Origin: Tribonema minus
Taxonomy: Eukaryota > Sar > Xanthophyceae > Tribonematales > Tribonemataceae
Direction of reading: 5' to 3'
Assembly: GCA_017506865.1 (NCBI GenBank)
Contig: JAFCMP010000087.1
Location: 240,034 to 304,033 of the forward strand
Length of the DNA stretch: 64,000 nucleotides
The translations under genes were made by a program, and so were the position numbers. Below, one piece after another: positions 1 through 10,424 of this stretch. The notes under the pieces are model-generated. The model was not told the DNA's origin and made no database searches. It was given only the letters and a program-made list of their open reading frames with translations. Position 1 is the stretch's first letter, and each line of letters starts with the position of its first letter.

Positions 1-483
1 ACTATGTAGCCTTGTCAAAATCACACGCACCCTGCCATTCAGTTTGAGTCGCTCAATATCATGCACTCCACTGTGCTGATGCAGGTCTGGGGCACTGTCA
101 TGCTGACACGCATCATCAGCAGCAGCAACGGGCATTGTATTTGCACAAGCCCGTGCAGAGCGCGCTCTAGCAGCAGCTGGCGAGCAAAGGTCGGGAGGCT
201 GCGTGCTGGGGCGTAATGTGATGCATCGGCTCTGCTAGCAGGTGCACACACTGCCACTACTGTCTAATCATCGCACATGTAGACAGTGGGTAGGGCTGGT
301 GACATGGCATTTTTGGAGAGATGCACGGTGTGGTGTAGCGTTGCAGGGTCGTACTTCTATGAAGCAGACCCAGCGAGGCGCAATGAACACGAAGTGTATG
401 TTCAAATGCTAGCCTTCAATACATGACGATGGTAGCGGAACTTCTCAAAGGCTACAGCCCTGACCAATCTGTGCAGTGTACAC

Positions 484-765
484 ATGAAAACGAATCAGAA
501 GATCATAGAGCTCTAGGTGACCAGGGATGGTTAGCCTAAGTGCCTTCCGCCAATCACCGTGGTCGCCGCTGCTGCAGCAATTGGCCACGAGTCAAACAGT
601 ACCACCGTATCACCAGTCAAAAAGACTTCTGTGTGCAAGCTTTTAGCGCTCGAGGCATGGGTGTTCAGTATTGGAAAGGTCTCACGTGTTTGGTAGGCCA
701 GCTCCAGCCGGCAGCCCAACACAGAGGTTCAGCAGCAAGTGACAGCGCTCTTGAATGCGCGTTGT
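484..765. repeat. Dispersed repeat E, copy 1
   Basis: This segment aligns with 8165-8460 in direct orientation, with many small substitutions and indels. Both start near a shared stretch about acgaatca(g/a)aagatc and end in gacagcgctcttgaatgcg. A reading frame beginning V-A-A-A-A-A-I-G-H-E-S-N-S is similar in both but is shifted or stopped in each, so it is probably not an active gene. It may be a transposon relic or a decayed exon pair. What the original element was cannot be seen. Confidence 0.75.
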
Positions 766-2620
766 GTAGAAGGTGATGGCGCAGGTTTTGAACATGTGTA
801 TGTTGTAGTGGCAGTCATACTGACATGAGCTCATGTTGACTCACCGCTTGCATGCTAGTACCATGTGAGGAACAGGTGGAGCCCGCAAACTGACACTTGA
901 CTTGTGCAGCAGAAAATCCTTGTTGTGAGGTGCCAACAACAGTCAACATCAACTTGAAGTTAGCCAATGCCTGGCACATCGACCTGCCCTGCACGCGTAC
1001 TCTGCCAATGGCCATTTCCTCTTCTCCCCCTGTACAGGAAATGCGCTCCAGAAGTTGTGATTCTCCGCAACCCAAGCTTATGCACAGGCGACTCAGGTCA
1101 ACATCAGACTCCGCAGCAAGACCAAGACCTTAGAAACTCCACTATCGCAGATTGCACAGATGCTGCATGCCCGGTAGTGACCATCACTCCATGCTGCAAG
1201 CAGCAGCATTATGTGTGCTGTCATGACAGCTTCGGCTGCTGCGCCCTTTACATCTCTGAAGTGTTGCTTAGTTCGCAAATGAACATGGAATCCTTTTTTC
1301 ATAAATCAACCGTGACGGCTTTTTTGCAAACTTGCAGTGCAACTTGCTTTGAGCTCGCTACCACCTTTGCTCCTCATTTGAATCCGACCAGTGACATGAT
1401 TCATGATGAGTGGTGCCTGCATGATGGTGATTCTTGCACAACGCTGTTCTGTGATGTGTATGGCTGTCCTCAGTGTCTAACCTGCAAATGCTTCAGGGGG
1501 TCAAGTTTGCCTGTAGCAACTACCTTACTTGTGACTTGCGTGTGCAAGTGTGCGTGTGCCAATGCTTTGTGCAGTAATCTGCCAGTGTGTTGGTTTAACA
1601 TGCATATTGCGAATTCCCCGTAGTCCATCTGGATTTGCAGAAACGAACCAGTGCTTGGTGAAATGAAATAGAGGTACATAAAATATCTGTGCTTGAATGC
1701 ATTTCAACACAGCATAATTTGGTAGGTGGTGCTCGAGTGTGCCTGTCAAGGATCTGGTACAACCAATATATGACCTCGTGCAAAGTTTTTCAATGGCGAA
1801 GCTGCAGTTGGCTTTTGAGTTTGCTCCCCGAGCTGATGCTGCAGGTTTGCCTAGCACAGTGCACAGAGTGTACCACTCTGCAGTACTGCGACGGACGGAG
1901 TACACATGTTTGCATACTATGAAGTGCATTGTAGATGCAGTCGCACAGTGTGCATTGGTAACATGCATGTCATCAAACGCAGCAATCACACATCATGAGT
2001 TCTGGTTTCACTTTGTAAGGAAGCCTAAAGAGCACATATGCAGCAGAAGACGTCATGGCGTGTGCGATATTGATAGAGCTTAAATGGAGCACGCAGGCGA
2101 GTGCGCGGGATATGCATGTATAACGACCAGACTACCACAAGCAAACATAGACAGGCTGCAAGCTTTAAGAAAAGTTGTGCCACACAATGAAGCTGCTCAG
2201 CAATCATGTCTTCCCGAACTACATGGCAGCAAAAGTAGCAATGGGGAGAGATGAACAGCCAAAAGCGCCTCCCTGAAGAGACAGCATTCCAACAATGCAT
2301 CAAATGTATGCGCGCAACTGAGCGCTGGAGAGGCAGCACGTGCAATTGCTGCTTGTCAACAACCGCTACTACTGCAGCCACAGCTAACTCAAGCAAGCAC
2401 GGGAGTTGAACAATTCAGCTTCAGTGTGCACCCTCCAAATTTGATCGGTCGTGTTGTCAGCAAAGCAGAAGACAGTGCTCAGAGGCAAAAGGGCATGAAT
2501 GTTCATATGCAAAACTGCTTTTTGTCATTTGTCAACACGCATCTATGACACATGGCATGAAGCTACATCAAGCTGGTCAGGCGGCTTCATTCTCCCAACT
2601 CAGGAAGATCTCAAGAATGA
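766..2620. other. Stretch without a recognisable gene
   Basis: Open frames exist on both strands: plus 967-1623 (218 codons, Cys-rich), plus 1739-2083 (114 codons) and minus 1525-1989 (154 codons). They overlap each other, match no family I recognise and show no splice-site logic. The 1739-2083 frame has the most protein-like composition and could be an exon. Nothing else is supported here. Confidence 0.5.
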
Positions 2621-2623
2621 GGG

Positions 2624-2713
2624 CACAGCGCAGACTAGGCTGCTGCGTTGACGCAAGCTTCTCGATTGCATAGGCAACCCGGCCTCCCTTGGGCCTTTAT
2701 AAATTCAAGTCCA
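2624..2713 (+). mobile_element. 5'-truncated LINE tail (last 90 bp)
   Basis: The sequence is the reverse complement of the 3' terminus of the large LINE at 28493-28585 and of the truncated copy at 21657-21750, with only a few differences. It therefore represents a plus-oriented, severely 5'-truncated insertion. All three copies end at the same bases (caagtccatac) and then diverge, which defines the 3' end of the element. There is no poly(A) tail. Confidence 0.85.
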
Positions 2714-3188
2714 TACGCGCAGCACGCTCCCGCTTGTTCAGGGAGCCATAAGGTTTGCCCCAAAACGCGTGCAGGAACTCCCCTATGTCCTGGTCGTTCA
2801 CAGCATCACTAGCTAAATCATCAATGCTGCATCCGCCCCACTGATCGATTGCTACAATGCACTTCCGCGGCTTCTTCCATTCCCTCAGCAGAATGCGAGA
2901 AGGGGCACCAAGTGCACGTGTCGCCCTTGCCGCAGGGGGTGCAGCAAGGGCAGCACCGGCCGCACGCGCTGGCGTATGCACGTCCACAGACAGGGGGGCA
3001 CCGCCAGCAGCAGCGTTGTTGCAGGGCACTGGTGGCGCAGGATGGGTGCTGCGGTACGCCTTCACAGGTGTGAAGGACGCACCGTCGACGACAACCTCCA
3101 GCTGCATCTTGAGAGCTGAAACAAGAGCTTGATCCTGCACCACTGCTTCCCACTCCCCTAACTCCTGCTGCTGAAGCGACTGCAGCAA
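2714..3188 (-). CDS. Hypothetical exon or small ORF
   Basis: This 163-codon minus-strand frame runs from 3188; its last few codons fall in the LINE tail next door (stop at 2697). Composition is protein-like: an N-terminal Gln/Glu-rich segment, an Ala/Pro linker, then a basic/aromatic end with I-D-Q-W-G-G-C-S-I-D-D-L and F-W-G-K-P-Y-G-S-L-N-K-R-E-R. No family recognised. The LINE fragment sits exactly at the C-terminal edge, so the original gene was probably cut by that insertion. Confidence 0.35.
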
Positions 3189-3360
3189 TCATCGACAGAT
3201 GTCGCGGGAGCGGTGTTGAGCACGCACAGCTCTGTCTGCAACCATGAGAAAAGCACATCTGGGGAACAGTAGTTACGTCTTGGAGTCTGCGGTTATCATC
3301 CTTTTACATCAAAGTATGAGAAGGATCCGCTGCACCGCTTCACTTTTTGCGCATTTGCAG

Positions 3361-3502
3361 CACAACGGGCACCACAGCATCATCTGGGACCTGCTGCGCG
3401 GCAGCGATGAGGACTGGCAGTGCCTGGCCATGTACTGCCTCAAAGACGCGCACCTGCCGCTGCTGCTCACAGAGAAGCTGTCCGTCATGGTCAACTACAT
3501 TG
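3361..3502 (+). pseudogene. Isolated exon of a DNA polymerase delta catalytic subunit-like gene
   Basis: Forty-seven codons follow a good acceptor (gcgcatttgcag) and end before a possible GT donor. The peptide contains H-H-S-I-I-W-D-L and [13 protein letters not shown], then L-T-E-K-L and V-N-Y. This is the exonuclease-III-motif region of family B replicative polymerases (POLD1 type: H-H-S-I-I-x-D-L then L-A-V-Y-C-L-K-D-A-Y-L-P). The conserved Tyr and Asp of Exo III are present. The neighbouring motif that should follow (E-M-A-R-V-T-G) is not found within the next 2 kb, and the donor side runs straight into telomere-like sequence. I read it as an exon-sized fragment rather than a working gene; a long-intron gene cannot be excluded. 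Confidence 0.65.
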
Positions 3503-3520
3503 GTCAATTGGTGCTTCAAC

Positions 3521-3552
3521 CTGCAACCCTAACTTTAACCCTAAACCCTATG
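3521..3552. repeat. Interstitial telomere-like tract
   Basis: Three degenerate CCCTAA/CCCTAAA units (aaccctaac, taaccctaaac, accctatg) lie directly behind the polymerase-like exon. They resemble the TTTAGGG-type telomere repeat read on the other strand. Confidence 0.5.
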
Positions 3553-3682
3553 CATCTGACCTCGATTCGCCTCGAGGACAGTCAGTAACCTACTTCCATT
3601 TTCAGCCTACCAGTTAGTGCGCTGCTGCATCTGTGTGCCTACTTATTTTAGTTGAGTGTGCCCATCTGCTGCTGCCGCTCAT

Positions 3683-3912
3683 GGCACTTCAACAATGACG
3701 GCCGCATTGACGTTTTGCCCCAGCACGCGCCCCACATGTTTGAGCTCCATCGTGGTGGTGCCAACCTGCTTGACCCGGATTTTTTTGTGTGCAAATGACA
3801 GGATGGATGCGTCGTGCACACCAGACCACATGAGCAGGGAATGGTCGTGTTTGTTGGCATGTGAAGGCATTACTGCATTGTGGACGACCATTGTCAGTCT
3901 GTAAGGCATCAT
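3683..3912 (-). CDS. Hypothetical exon
   Basis: A 77-codon minus-strand frame ending in a stop. Its second half (H-D-A-S-I-L-S-F-A-H-K-K-I-R-V-K-Q-V-G then M-E-L-K-H-V-G-R-V-L-G-Q-N-V-N-A-A-V-I-V-E-V-P) has the alternating hydrophobic/charged pattern of a folded beta-rich segment. The competing frames on the other strand are Thr/Ser/Cys low-complexity. No family recognised. Its nearest neighbour is the polymerase-like exon on the opposite strand. Confidence 0.3.
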
Positions 3913-5110
3913 TGTATTGTGACTGGCACCAGCATACTATGTCAAATGGCGCAGGTATCTGTGTCGGCAAACCTTGGTGGGCAGCCGTCTACATTGGCCA
4001 ATGACGCTCACTCAAACTCATCATATCCGCAGGCACGATGCGCGCGCCTGCGCTCTGAGTGGACTACGCTCACCTGTGCTCGATCTACCTACCTAGAGAA
4101 TTGCGTCACCACCGCCTGTGTTTGAAATGATGCGCGTAAGCAATACATGCATGCGCGTTACAAAGGAAGACATGGCCCTGGAAGGCATGTCACGTGCGCC
4201 TGTACTCCTCTTAAAATGTGCATGCAGTATGTGCTAACACTGCGCTCCGGCAGGCATGTGCTACTGGAGTCGCAGTCTGTTCTGGCGGTGTGTGCTCTGT
4301 GTGTGTGCGTGCTGTGGTCCAGCAGGCGGCGCAACACGCTGATGTCCCTGCAACCCTACATGTGGTGTATTTTTTTGCATGTGTGAGCTATTACTCATAC
4401 TAGTGAAATGTGCGGTCGTACACTTCGCAACAGGGCTCGCCCCAAGGCCGTGGCTCAGGCAAATCGGGTGCAGGCACAAGCGAGCTAACGCCGTCTTTGT
4501 CGCAACGCTCAGCTCTGCCAAGAACGGACTTCACCGTCGCATGCCTGCTGAGGTGAGCATGCATGTCGAAGCAACGCAGCGTTTACGTGCAATACCATGT
4601 GTCTATGTACATTGTACATGCATTGTGTTGACAGCGATGCCCTGACATTTGACTCCACACCGCACAAACAGCACGCAAGTTGCGCAGTCATTTAAACCTC
4701 TATGTTGGGCGCTCACATGCAGTCCAACTCCTCAAGCCACACGAGAGATGCCAAGGAGCGTCGCGACTGCATGGCCGCAACCAAGGCCTACAACAGGGCA
4801 TGTGCTACTGTCATCAAGCATACCCAAGTCTTACTGCAGTAACATTCCTGGGTTGTAGACCCAGGCTTCCGTCGAGTTTGGTTTACGGTGTAGTTTGCAA
4901 AACGGTTTAGCGACGCAGGCCGAGAGGCGCTGGCGGCTGGGGCTTGGGTGAGAGCTTAGGGGACTGGCAAATTTCTCCTAGGGTCGCCGCCGTCTGTGGC
5001 CACCGCGTGCCTCGGCACGAGGGAAAAAAGCCGGATCACTTAGGCGGTGAAGTGGGCCACATGGCTTTTTTTTTGACACATGGATAGGCTCAGAGAGCTT
5101 TCACTACGCA
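3913..5110. other. No supported gene
   Basis: Only short overlapping frames occur. A plus-strand frame around 4719-4850 (containing H-T-R-D-A-K-E-R-R-D-C-M-A-A-T-K-A-Y) could be an exon but has no convincing acceptor. Otherwise I see TG/CA-rich intergenic or intronic sequence. Confidence 0.4.
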
Positions 5111-5120
5111 GATTCACTGG

Positions 5121-5149
5121 GTGACGCGTGTCATTTTGACACGTGTCAC
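5121..5149. repeat. Small hairpin
   Basis: Two 13-base arms with one mismatch (gtgacgcgtgtca / tgacacgtgtcac) separated by ttt form a stem-loop. There is no adjacent coding region that would make it a terminator of a known gene. Confidence 0.6.
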
Positions 5150-5339
5150 ACGCTTGGTGTTAATGCCTCGCTGAGGCTCGCTCAGCTTGGAGGCTCCTGC
5201 AGTGCCTGGCCGCCTTGCAGATAGCGTCGTGCAGCGCCCACGGTGTGCAGTAGAGCAAGAAGCAACTCGCAAGCAGGCCAAGCGAGGTTGGTGGCAACAG
5301 CGATAGAGACCTGGATCTGCACCTGTGACCGACCTCCGT

Positions 5340-6160
5340 GCTGGCGCCTGGTGGCGCCCAGGATTGCCATGTCTACTCTGCTGCAGTGCTGCTCGCATGC
5401 GGAGGACGGAGCTCGGAGTTGGAGCGCGTTTGTGGAGAGCAGCAGCGCAGCTCAGACTGTGAAGGTTGGCGCGCGTTTACGGAGTTGTTGCATCAGCCAT
5501 GCCAGAAGCCGCAGCAGCACTACCAGCAGCGTCGGGAGCAGCATCAGCAGCACCGACAGGACAACCAACTGCAGCAGCAGCACCAGCAGCAGCACACCCA
5601 TAACTTAGTTGCTCACATGCAGACGACGGAGCTTGTGGCTGGCTGGGTTGCGGTTGTGGGATCGACGACAGCAGCTGCAGCTGCGCTGGCAGCTCAGGAT
5701 GGACCTATGAAGTGGAGCGTGCTTGGAGTGTCGGCAGCGGCATGCAGAGGCACTATCCTGTTGGCGCCCAGGATTGCTACATCCACTCCCCCGGAGTATT
5801 GCCCAGATTTGGAGGACTGTCACAGAGCAAGGGGCCGGTGCGCGCGTGTGGGATTGCTGCTAGCAGCAGCATCGCTCAGGGCAGCGCTAGGGATTGGAGC
5901 GCGCTTGTGGACTCGTTGGCCGCAGCCGCACCAGCAGCAGCAGGACCTGCATTCGTTCCGCACCTGCAGCAGATCTCGAGGCACTTTCTTGGGGCCTATA
6001 GATTAATGGCGCCCATGATTGCTACAACCACTCCTCTGGAGTGTTGCCCGTATCAGGATGCAAGGGGGGGCTGGAGCGCGTTATGCCTGCGCGCTTGCTG
6101 CAGCAGCAGCAGCAGCAGCTTTGTCGGACCTAACTGTGACGGCACCATATTGTAGGCTTG
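5340..6160 (+). repeat. Degenerate long-period tandem repeats, CAG-rich
   Basis: Three related units start with (c)tggcgcccaggattgc-like sequence at about 5348, 5762 and 6006. Each is followed by (t)ct(a)ctc...gga(g)t(a)tt(g)cc and a ggagcgcg(t/c) element. They are joined by CAG/GCA-rich stretches (5500-5600, 6095-6120). The plus frame 5338-6006 (222 codons, Gln/Ala/His-rich) is open here but changes frame between units, so I do not call a protein. Confidence 0.5.
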
Positions 6161-7270
6161 CTGCAGCCACAATGGCGCTGAAGTCTCGCCCACGAGCTGA
6201 GGGTGGACATGTGTGCTGGAGATTGAATACAGCGAAGCAGTTGCTAGGAGTTCCGCAACCGCAGGGGGAGGGTATGTACTGGTCGTAGTGGTAACTGTAG
6301 TTGGGTGGGAAAGGAATGCGCTTAGGCACACCTGTGTGCTCTGGGAGCCATCGCTAATGGTATTGTGTCTATATTGCATATGCTCTGCATGACAGAAGGT
6401 TTTACATACGCCCCTCAAAGTCAAGCGCAATGTACAGCAGCGCGCTGCTCAGCCGCAAACAATCCCGGGTCTGGGCCTACGAACCATGCAGCTGCTTTCA
6501 AGTCCCCTTCCAACTCCAGCACTGTGCAGGTATACTCATGAAGTCCGGTTGGGCTTCATGGCAGAGCAACCGCCCCGGTGCCGCCACTGCAGTGCGCTGA
6601 AGTACGCTGCAGTGCACTGGCACTAGTGCATGCAGTGCTATGCCCACAGGCTGCAGTGCCTCTGGCATATGGCTATGACGGTCAATAGCCTGCCAAACAA
6701 GCAGCACTGCGGGCACCAGTTCACGGTGCAGCTCCTGCATGCAAACGGAGAGCAGCGCTGTGGCCATGGCTGGCTAGTTGGTTGATAGTGTGACCGGGGT
6801 TTTACTACTGACCACAACCAACTCATGCTTTGTTGTAGGCAAACATACATACAAAAAGCAGCGCACGTGCAGTGCAGCACCAGGTATTCTGAGCAGTAGT
6901 AGTACAGGGCACTGAACTGTTGTGTTCTCTTCGTCTGGGTAAATTGAACACTTCATCCCGCAAGACTTACTAAGTCGATCTCTACGCCTGTGTAGTGAGT
7001 TGCTGTATCACTTATCTATAGAAGTTTTGAATGTATTGTAGTATAGTTACCATCAAAAACTTGTTTTGCCATACATCAGCTTGACATCAGAGCAGGATAT
7101 ATCGTCGGTTAGGTAGTATAGCATTGGCCAGCATTGAACACAACAGCTTCACTCGCAGGCCCATGGGCTTTGCCTACAAAATGATTTAAACCTGCAGCCA
7201 TGTCGAGTGTGCGCAAATGCTGAAGCTCCATGCCACCGGTACGTAACATACCTCACAAAGCAGTCTGTGC
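6161..7270. other. No supported gene
   Basis: Short overlapping frames only, with no recognisable motif, repeat partner or splice pair inside the window. Confidence 0.4.
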
Positions 7271-7620
7271 ACACAGGCCTCGCAACGCCACCTCAAGACG
7301 CCTGATCGCAGACAAAGCAAATTTGATGTGCAGCCTCTGCTGCTTCCAGCGGCCGGCCAGAATAGCCAGACAACCCGGTCGTGAATTAGGCAAAGTGTAG
7401 CTTCTCCACGGCGCAAGCCTTCGACAAGGGAGAAAAATTCAGTTGAAGTATGAAGTACCTGGCAGCCAATTGCAAGCGTGGACTTGCGCTGCGATGGTTC
7501 CCCTGCAGCAATGGTTTTCCAGCCACACACGTCTATCACCTCGCGATGCAGCCGCGCCATCTCAACCGCGCGAAATAAGAGCAGCAATCGCGAGAACTTC
7601 TTTGAAGAATAAACGATCAT
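7186..7620 (-). CDS. Repeat-B minus-strand ORF (unknown)
   Basis: A 144-codon frame beginning M-I-V-Y-S-S-K-K-F-S-R. The second copy (22529-22927) keeps the same frame open with few amino-acid changes, and a 6-base length difference between the copies is in-frame (loss of S-T before E-F-F). That favours coding on this strand. A middle segment (S-L-V-E-G-L-R-R-G-E-A-T-L-C-L-I-H-D-R-V-V-W-L-F-W) looks like a real fold. No family recognised. The plus strand also carries open frames here (7443-7685), so strand assignment is uncertain. Confidence 0.35.
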   Translation of the reverse strand: MIVYSSKKFSRLLLLFRAVEMARLHREVIDVCGWKTIAAGEPSQRKSTLAIGCQVLHTSTEFFSLVEGLRRGEATLCLIHDRVVWLFWPAAGSSRGCTSNLLCLRSGVLRWRCEACVHRLLCEVCYVPVAWSFSICAHSTWLQV

Positions 7621-8160
7621 TCTTATTCATGATGGAGAGCATAGTGAGCTTGTCGGCATGGGAGCGGCGTGTGCAAGGTTTATGAGCCCTGATGGAAGGT
7701 CGTATTGCAAACAATGCAGACTTGCGATGGAGGTCAACCGCGAGGACGAATGGGCCGAAAGCGGAACAGGGGCCGTGGCTCACTCCTATAAGGACGGGAA
7801 CTCCACTGCCGTGTTTAGGGCCGCCATCCAGAGGTCGTTGGGCTACTCGAGGTCCATCGAGGCTCACGCAATAGGCGACATGGTGTAAATGTTCGTGGAA
7901 TATTTGCAGAAGCGCCTAGGAGTGATCGACATGGAGTTATGGCAACGCTTGGCGGATCGGGGGAACGAGCGGCTTGCACAGGAAGAAGTGGGCCTTAAGC
8001 TGCTCCGCTGCATCAGCACCAAGCTTCAGGTGTGCAACAGAGTTTGAGACAAACACCTGCAAACAGCGAGCTGAGCCGACGAACGGATAAATGTGCTCAT
8101 GCCCTTCATGGTACCAGTTGGCATCAACGATCACCTCTGTATCTTGCCAAGGTGCAAACA
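7276..8160. repeat. Repeat B, copy 1 (duplicate at 22590-23480)
   Basis: About 880 bp closely matching 22590-23480 in direct orientation. Shared landmarks are ccagcggccggcc, acaagggagaaaaattcagt, ggaaggtcgtattgcaaac and ggaacgagcggcttgcacagg. Beyond about 8100 the similarity becomes patchy. It resumes at 9309-9365, matching 23522-23575, so copy 1 carries roughly 1.1 kb (8160-9284) that copy 2 lacks. Confidence 0.9.
7658..8048 (+). pseudogene. Repeat-B plus-strand ORF pair (unknown protein with an internal stop)
   Basis: The frame M-G-A-A-C-A-R-F... runs 76 codons (C-K-Q-C pair, then N-R-E-D-E-W-A-E-S-G-T-G-A-V-A-H-S-Y-K-D-G) to a TAA. It then continues in frame as M-F-V-E-Y-L-Q-K-R-L-G-V-I-D-M-E-L-W-Q-R-L-A-D-R-G-N for about 50 codons. 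The TAA is present in both genomic copies. Copy 2 (22965-23345) also has a 2-base loss just before it that breaks the first frame. The 27 bases gtgtaa...ttgcag around the stop look like a splice-site pair but are far too short for an ordinary intron. Function unknown. Confidence 0.4.
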
Positions 8161-8164
8161 GCTG

Positions 8165-8460
8165 TCATGTATGTATGGAAACGAATCAAAAGATCGCAGA
8201 GATCTAGGTGACAAAGGATGGTTAGCCGCAAGTGCTTTCCACCAATAACCGTGGTCGCCGCTGCTGCAGTCATTGGCCACGAGTCAAACAGTGCCATCAT
8301 ATCTACAGTAGTCAAAAGACTTCTGTGTGCAAGCTTTTTAGCGTTCGAGGGCATGGGTGTTTAGTATGGAAAGGTCTCACGTGTTCGGTAGGCCAGCTCC
8401 AGCCGGCAGCCCCAGACACAGAGGTTCAGCAGCTAGCGACAGCGCTCTTGAATGCGTGTA
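8165..8460. repeat. Dispersed repeat E, copy 2
   Basis: Direct-orientation partner of 484-765 (see that entry). It lies inside the segment that repeat B copy 1 has and copy 2 lacks, so it may be part of the inserted material. Confidence 0.75.
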
Positions 8461-8853
8461 GTGCAGGAGGTGTTTTGAACCAATCCGTGCGGCGACACGG
8501 TGGCTCCATGTTGTTTAGCACGAGCTATCTGTAGCGTTCTCCTTTCCTCACCTACGAGCAGTAGCGTAGCAGGCGGAGCGCGTGTGCTTGTCAGTAGCCT
8601 TGTCTGGTCCTCTAGCTTCGCCGTGCTAGAGGTGTAAACCTCCTTTTTCTAGCTCCATCTTTCCAGTTTCACTCCTTCTCGGGTTGTCCGTCAGCAATGT
8701 TTAAAAACAGAAACGCATGTGGTACGTAATAGCTTCGTTTTCCTCAACTTAATGATTATGCAGGGCACTGATATGTGCTCCCCTGCATAGGTGAAACATA
8801 TACACTGCTTCACATGATGTAACATCCCGTTACATCCCGTTACGCGCTGTTTC

Positions 8854-8887
8854 AGGTTCAACTTGAAGTTGAAGTTGAAGGAAATGA
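8854..8887. repeat. TTGAAG microsatellite
   Basis: Runs of gttcaacttgaagttgaagttgaag. The same hexamer recurs near 41104, 44041, 54385 and 62710-62960, mostly within other repeats. Confidence 0.7.
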
Positions 8888-8905
8888 GTCGTACGTACGG
8901 TCAGA

Positions 8906-9237
8906 TCACCCCAGAGTGGGGGTGAACAGTCCCATTTGCATTTGCAGGGAGGCTCCCCGTACGCATTTATTAATATTGTAAAATAATAAAATATCCTCTA
9001 TGTCAACGTGACTTGGGAGGCCTGGGGCCAGTATATCATCAATACATCGAGCCCAATTGAAAAGCGAGACCAGTACTGCTTTCTCTGAGCCTGTAGGATT
9101 TGCTCTGTATAGTTCAACTCGACGGAATGCCATTTCAATTCATTGTATGCGCAATGTAGGCTCGCTAGTTGAGGCGCGCAGGAAGTGCCCATTGGTAAAC
9201 CCCTTTTTTGTTTGTAGTTCGCCCCTCTAAAAGTCAC
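8906..9237 (-). pseudogene. Frameshifted reverse transcriptase fragment, Penelope-like or related
   Basis: Two overlapping minus-strand frames carry adjacent RT motifs. The first has Y-K-Q-K-R-G-L-P-M-G-T-S-C-A-P-Q-L-A-S-L followed by A-Y-N-E-L. The second, one frame over, has F-N-W-A-R-C-I-D-D-I-L. The G-L/I-P-M-G-T-x-C-A-P-x-L-A block followed by R-(Y)-I-D-D-I is the finger-palm signature of RTs found in Penelope-like and related retroelements. The Tyr of the usual R-Y-I-D-D is Cys here, but both catalytic Asp are kept. The frameshift and lack of flanking domains show a dead remnant. Family assignment is tentative. Confidence 0.65.
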
Positions 9238-9569
9238 TATTGCATTGTTGATTCTATGGTCGGCTATGTCCGCTAATGTATTAGCATGTATGTTATTATT
9301 CTAACCACCCCTGATCATCTGGCACGCGCCCTTGAATCCTGTGCAGCAGCAGCAGCGGCGCGGTCTACATATTTGCCAGTCATGAGTTCTCTTTGGCACA
9401 CCCAATGTGGTGCATCAGAACAAGGCATCCGTTTCACACTAAGCTTACTTCAGCGTTTATGAGTTTGGAATGGACATTCTCACTCTTGAGGTTGCTTGGG
9501 CGCTCTTTTTTTAAATAGCAAAGTTGCAAGGATTGAAGGTCTCACGAAGTGTGCGCCCAGGTGGTCAAT

Positions 9570-9838
9570 TGTAGTGGTGTGCCAACCACAGAGGGTGAAG
9601 TGTGTGAGACTCAGTCTCAACCTTGACTTGAAACAGCCGGAAATGCCCACTGCCTGGTGCCGTGGGAGGTGGACCGGAGCGCCCTCCCCACCCTGATATG
9701 CAAGCGTGGCTAAACAGGTAGAAGCAGAAGAAGCTGTGCCATGTTGAAGGTTAAAGACGTGTCTGATTACTGCACAAAAGGCATTCGCAATGCAAGCCCT
9801 ACTTCAACTACTGCTCCGCCTAGGGTTGCCTCACTACA
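9570..9838 (-). repeat. LTR (3' LTR in coding orientation)
   Basis: 269 bp, TGTAGTG...CACTACA. Pairs with 12677-12957. Lacks the 12-bp agtgcaatatca segment present in the partner. Confidence 0.85.
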
Positions 9839-10424
9839 GTCGCCCCCTGCATGGCTCTTCCACTCCACAAGTCGAAAGCCATGCACTCATGTGAGGCGCC
9901 CTCGATACTACACATGCAATACTGCTACAAAATGCAATGCAAGCACGGCTGTCATCCACGACCGCCGAAACTCTCAAATAACACGGGCATATGGCATATA
10001 CCAGCAACCCTCCGCCACTAACAAGTCTCAGAAAGACTGTGGCGCGTCTGGCTGGAGTGGCAACTACGTTGTTGCAAAACAACACATGACCTAATGCTGC
10101 AACAGACAAACTAACGAGCAAGCAACTGGCTCTGCTGCTATATGCGCCCCCGACATGTTGGCACTGCGCAACCAACGCAAGCAAGTGCACCACCATTCTA
10201 CAACTACTATAGTATGTACGCCCCCGACATGTTGGCACTGCGCACTTATCCCCCCCCCAGCGTTTGTGTAACACACGCAAAAGAAGTGCGCATGTACAGC
10301 TGAAACAAAATCAAAGGGTGGGCGGGTGGGTTTGGCGCCCAGGTGGTCAATGCAACGCATTTCGACGTGTACGACAATCGCCCCCAGACACTACACTGCT
10401 GATGGTATGAAAGCGGTGTGGTGT

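Noticed and set aside
967-1623. 218-codon plus-strand Cys-rich ORF as a gene
   Set aside because: Composition is that of TGC/TGT-rich non-coding DNA, it overlaps a comparable minus-strand frame, and no motif or conserved copy supports it.
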